Origin: Castellaniella sp. UBA6218
Lineage (GTDB): Bacteria; Pseudomonadota; Gammaproteobacteria; Burkholderiales; Burkholderiaceae_B
Reading direction: 5' to 3'
Assembly (NCBI GenBank): GCA_002421865.1
Contig: DISE01000131.1
Span: forward strand, 1 to 16,427
DNA: 16,427 bases
Below the pieces are notes generated by a model. It did no database searches, had not been told where the DNA came from, and was given only the letters and a program-made list of their open reading frames with translations. Positions 14,048-16,427 of this stretch are shown piece after piece (position 1 is the stretch's first letter; each line of letters opens with the position of its first letter). A program made the position numbers and the translations under genes.

Positions 14048-15670
14048 CTATTTCCCTTCGTGCATCGCCCGTAGCTGCCCGCGCTGAACCTTGCCCGTGG
14101 TCGTCATGGGCAGGCTGTCCATGAATTCGATCAGCCGGGGGTATTCGTGCGCGGCGGCCTTGCGGCGGACGTGGTCCTGCAGCTCCGCCACCAGCGCGGC
14201 GCCGCCCGTGTAGCCTTCGTTCAGCACGATGCAGGCCTTGACGATTTCGGTGCGTTCGGGGTCGGGCACCCCGATCACGGCCGCCAGGCGCACGGCCGGA
14301 TGGCCGAGCAGGCAGTCTTCGATGGGTCCCGGGCCGATGCGATAGCCGGCGCTGGTGATGACGTCGTCGCCCCGGCCCTTGAACCAGAGATAGCCGTCTT
14401 CATCGCACAAGCCCCGATCGCCCGTGACCAGCCAGTCGCCGATGAAGGCGCGGGCAGTGGCCTCCGGGTTGCGCCAGTATTGCAGGAACATCACCGGATC
14501 GGGACGATGCACGGCGATGTGGCCTTCGACCCCGGGCGGCTGAATCCGGCCGGCTTCGTCGATGATGCGGACGTCGTGGCCCGGCACGGGCCGGCCCATG
14601 GCGCCGATGCGGGGTTCGAAGAGGGCGGCGCAGGACGACACGATCATGTTGCATTCGGTCTGGCCGTAGAACTCGTTGATGGTGACGCCCAGCGTCCGGC
14701 GGCCCCAGTCGATCAGTTGCGGTCCCAGGGATTCGCCGCCGCTGGCCACCGAGACCAGGCCCAGGCGGCCATGACGTGCGGGGTCGGGCAGCGTGCGCAG
14801 CATCTTCAGGGCCGTGGGCGGCAGGAACGTGTGGCTGACCTGATGCCTGGACATCAGTTGCCAGGCGACGGCGGCGTCGAACTTCGTGAAGCGGCAGGCC
14901 AGCACGGCCACGCCGTGGTGCCAGGATGGCATCAGGACGTCCAGCAGCCCGCCGATCCATGCCCAGTCCGCCGGGGTCCACATCAGGGTGGCGCGGTCGG
15001 GAAAGAAATTGTGGGACATCTCCACGCCCGGCAGGTGGCCGAGCAGCACCCGGTGGGCGTGCAGCGCGCCCTTGGGCTTGCCGGTGGTGCCCGAGGTGTA
15101 GATGATGATCGCCGGGTCGTCCGCAGCGGTGTCCTCGGGCGTGAAGCCCAGCCCGTCCTGCCCTTCGATCGCTTTCCAGAACGAGGTGTCGCCGGCTTCC
15201 GCGTCGATGTCCAGCACGCAGCCCAGGTCCGGCAGATTCTGGCGGATCGCGGCGATCTTGCCCAGGCCTTCGGTGTGGGTGACCAGCGCGCGGGCGCCCG
15301 AATCGGACAGGCGGTATTGCAGGGCTTCGGTGCCGAACAGCGTGAACAGTGGAACGGCGATGGCGCCGAGCTTGTAGGCCGCCAGGTGGGCCAGCGCCGT
15401 TTCCAGCGATTGCGGCAGCAGGATGCCCACCCGGTCTCCCCGGGACACGCCCCGGGCGCGCAGGGCCAGCGCCAGCCGGTCGGACCAGTGCTTGAGCTGG
15501 TCGAAGGTATAGTGCCGCGCCGGGGCGTCTCCGCGATCCACGATCAGTGCCGTGCGGCCGCTGCCGTCGGCCCAGCGGTCGCAGACGTCCTGGCCAATGT
15601 TGTAGCGCTCCGGCACGGACCAGGTGAATGAGTCCCGGGTCCGCAGGTAATCGCCTTGCGGGTGCAGCAT
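14048..15670 (-). CDS. AMP-dependent acyl-CoA synthetase (acetyl-CoA synthetase-like, possibly medium-chain)
   Basis: This ANL-superfamily enzyme activates a carboxylic acid with ATP and joins it to coenzyme A. I choose the ATG at 15670 because AAAGGAG lies just 5' of it (15676-15682 on the complement); the frame is open to 15769 but the extra residues look non-coding. The 540-residue product has the P-loop YTSGTTGKPKG (191-201), the adenylation motif EFYGQTECN, GDWLVTGDRG, the hinge GRGDDVITSAGYRIG, and the catalytic Lys527 in TTTGKVQRG. The motif order and SAGYRIGP hinge are like acetyl-CoA or ACSM-type medium-chain synthetases; the following GPIEDCL replaces the more usual form. The substrate cannot be told from sequence. 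It is convergent with pstB and divergent from the PepSY unit, with no obvious link to phosphate. Confidence 0.9.
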   Translation of the reverse strand: MLHPQGDYLRTRDSFTWSVPERYNIGQDVCDRWADGSGRTALIVDRGDAPARHYTFDQLKHWSDRLALALRARGVSRGDRVGILLPQSLETALAHLAAYKLGAIAVPLFTLFGTEALQYRLSDSGARALVTHTEGLGKIAAIRQNLPDLGCVLDIDAEAGDTSFWKAIEGQDGLGFTPEDTAADDPAIIIYTSGTTGKPKGALHAHRVLLGHLPGVEMSHNFFPDRATLMWTPADWAWIGGLLDVLMPSWHHGVAVLACRFTKFDAAVAWQLMSRHQVSHTFLPPTALKMLRTLPDPARHGRLGLVSVASGGESLGPQLIDWGRRTLGVTINEFYGQTECNMIVSSCAALFEPRIGAMGRPVPGHDVRIIDEAGRIQPPGVEGHIAVHRPDPVMFLQYWRNPEATARAFIGDWLVTGDRGLCDEDGYLWFKGRGDDVITSAGYRIGPGPIEDCLLGHPAVRLAAVIGVPDPERTEIVKACIVLNEGYTGGAALVAELQDHVRRKAAAHEYPRLIEFMDSLPMTTTGKVQRGQLRAMHEGK

Positions 15671-15686
15671 GATGTCTCCTTTGCGT

Positions 15687-15750
15687 GTGCCCCGCGATAC
15701 GGACAGGGCAGGTGGAGGACATGGTACTGCGGGGCACTGGCGTTCGCCAG
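15687..15750. promoter_or_regulatory. Inverted repeats in the divergent acyl-CoA synthetase / PepSY control region
   Basis: The 159-bp region 15671-15829 separates two divergent genes. It contains a 9-bp inverted repeat, GTGCCCCGC (15687-15695) and GCGGGGCAC (15729-15737), with 33 bp between the arms. Beside it is a compact perfect hairpin, CTGGCG-TT-CGCCAG (15737-15750). Either could be an operator for a dimeric regulator. A weak -10-like TAAGAT at 15797-15802 may serve the PepSY gene. No family-specific operator is recognised. Confidence 0.35.
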
Positions 15751-15829
15751 CGCGGGCCGCCCCATTCATTCCCGGTTCATGCGCTTCCTGATATCGTAAG
15801 ATCAGATCATGTCACGAAAGGAGTCCGCG

Positions 15830-16186
15830 ATGCTTCGCCGAGGGATGCTGGCGGTCGCTCTGGCCCTGGCCCTGTGGGGCACGGGCGCGGGAGCGCACAA
15901 TCACGACCGGGACATGGCCGAACGGCTGCAGGCCACGGGTGAAGTCCGGCCGCTGCAGGATGTCCTGGCGCAAGTGGCGCGCGACTATCCGGGCCAGATC
16001 CTGAAGGTCGACTTCGAGCGGGAAGACGACGATGAAGACTGCCTTGCGTGCCGCGACCGCTGGATCTATGAACTGAAGCTGCTGCAGGATCAGGGCCGCA
16101 TGACCAAACTGAAAATCGATGCCCGCACCGGCGAAACGCTGTGGGTGGGCACGCGATCGCTGCGCCGTGACGGGAGGCATCCATGA
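15830..16186 (+). CDS. Small exported PepSY-domain protein
   Basis: The 118-residue protein starts at ATG 15830, preceded by AAAGGAG (15817-15823); an ATG at 15809 would place that ribosome site inside the gene. A Sec signal peptide is clear (LRR, then an Ala/Leu core, AGA|HNHD cleavage after residue 22). The mature part is a PepSY domain: a helix with DVLAQVARDYPGQILKVDFE, then IYELKLLQ and the closing LKIDARTGETL strand. An acidic stretch (EREDDDED) leads into two cysteines, CLAC, which could form a disulfide or bind metal. It overlaps the response-regulator start by 4 nt, a common PepSY-two-component arrangement in which the periplasmic PepSY protein may modulate the sensor kinase. That role is inferred, not shown. 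Confidence 0.85.
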   Translation: MLRRGMLAVALALALWGTGAGAHNHDRDMAERLQATGEVRPLQDVLAQVARDYPGQILKVDFEREDDDEDCLACRDRWIYELKLLQDQGRMTKLKIDARTGETLWVGTRSLRRDGRHP

Positions 16187-16427
16187 GACTGCTGGTCGCC
16201 GAGGACGAACCGCTGCTGGCCGCCCAATTGAAGGCGGCCCTGGAAAAGTCGGGCTATGTGGTCGATGTGGCGGCCGACGGCCTCGATGCCGAGCATCAGG
16301 GTCTGAACGAGCCCTACGATCTGATCGTGCTGGACCTGGGGCTGCCTGGCCGCGACGGCCTGACGGCGCTGAGAACCTGGCGCGAAGCGGGCCGGACGAT
16401 GCCGGTGCTGATCCTGACGGCGCGCGA
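16183..16427 (+). CDS. OmpR/PhoP-type response regulator, receiver domain (3'-truncated by window)
   Basis: The first 81 codons are visible. The ATG at 16183 overlaps the PepSY stop (ATGA) and has GGGAGG at 16172-16177. The protein starts MRLLVAEDEPLLAAQL, with acidic residues Glu7 and Asp8 for the metal, the phospho-acceptor Asp51 in VLDLGLPGRDG, and the conserved Thr in LILTARD. This is the receiver domain of a PhoP/QseB/TctD-like transcription factor; the DNA-binding domain and presumably a kinase gene lie beyond the right edge. It is unlikely to be PhoB itself given the PepSY partner, though the output domain is unseen. Confidence 0.9.
   Translation, partial: MRLLVAEDEPLLAAQLKAALEKSGYVVDVAADGLDAEHQGLNEPYDLIVLDLGLPGRDGLTALRTWREAGRTMPVLILTAR

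Noticed and set aside
14147..15631. 494-codon plus-strand open frame opposite the acyl-CoA synthetase
   Set aside because: A shadow of a well-supported minus-strand gene; low-complexity composition and no recognisable motif or ribosome site. The same applies to other long antisense frames at 1654-3024, 6552-7823, 10129-11295 and 12336-13289.
15671..15769. Longer acyl-CoA synthetase start at 15769
   Set aside because: The extension lacks family similarity and would place the strong AAAGGAG ribosome site inside the gene.
15803..15822. Pho box near TGTCAC before the PepSY gene
   Set aside because: Only one half-site is present, no second repeat is found 11 bp away on either side, and it overlaps the ribosome-site region.
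15809..15829. Earlier ATG for the PepSY protein
   Set aside because: The AAAGGAG at 15817-15823 is ideally spaced for the ATG at 15830 and would be inside the gene if 15809 were used; the signal peptide is also more typical from 15830.

Overview
The window is a GC-rich (roughly two-thirds G+C by eye) bacterial chromosomal segment with densely packed genes. The order ftsH-folP-glmM, the divergent ppx/ppk pair, the pstSCAB operon and the protein sequences fit a betaproteobacterium of the order Burkholderiales. Alcaligenaceae (Bordetella/Achromobacter and relatives) is the best guess, but the genus cannot be fixed from sequence alone. I see no tRNA, rRNA, transposase, phage gene or CRISPR array.

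Layout. Positions 1-3195 (+) hold a core housekeeping operon: the 3' part of ftsH (membrane AAA+ protease), folP (dihydropteroate synthase) and glmM (phosphoglucosamine mutase). Positions 3202-4053 (+) hold a candidate PhoB-type promoter followed by an olsB-like acyltransferase for ornithine lipids, which are phosphorus-free membrane lipids. Positions 4060-7775 (-) read from right to left as ppx (exopolyphosphatase), an RsbQ-like alpha/beta-hydrolase, and a PAS-GGDEF diguanylate cyclase whose start overlaps the hydrolase stop by 4 nt. ppk (polyphosphate kinase, +) starts 81 bp from ppx and is divergent from it. Positions 9926-10239 are a gene-free stretch with a large stem-loop, four tandem 40-bp palindromic repeats, a duplicated Pho half-site and a strong Pho box. 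pstS, pstC, pstA and pstB (+) follow at 10240-14019. A convergent acyl-CoA synthetase (-) occupies 14048-15670. A divergent unit at the right edge holds a small exported PepSY protein and the start of an OmpR-type response regulator (cut by the window end).

How they fit together. Much of the middle of the window (3200-14020) concerns phosphate: high-affinity uptake (Pst), polyphosphate synthesis and breakdown (Ppk/Ppx), and a lipid that replaces phospholipids (OlsB). Three promoters here (olsB, ppx, pstS) carry PhoB-like direct repeats placed 10-12 bp before a -10-like hexamer. The pstS match is strong, the other two are moderate. Inserted into this neighbourhood, downstream of ppx, is a hydrolase/PAS-cyclase pair that looks like the Bacillus RsbQ-RsbP energy-stress sensor with its phosphatase output replaced by cyclic-di-GMP synthesis. 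That pair is the most interesting candidate system in the window. No phoU or phoBR follows pstB here.
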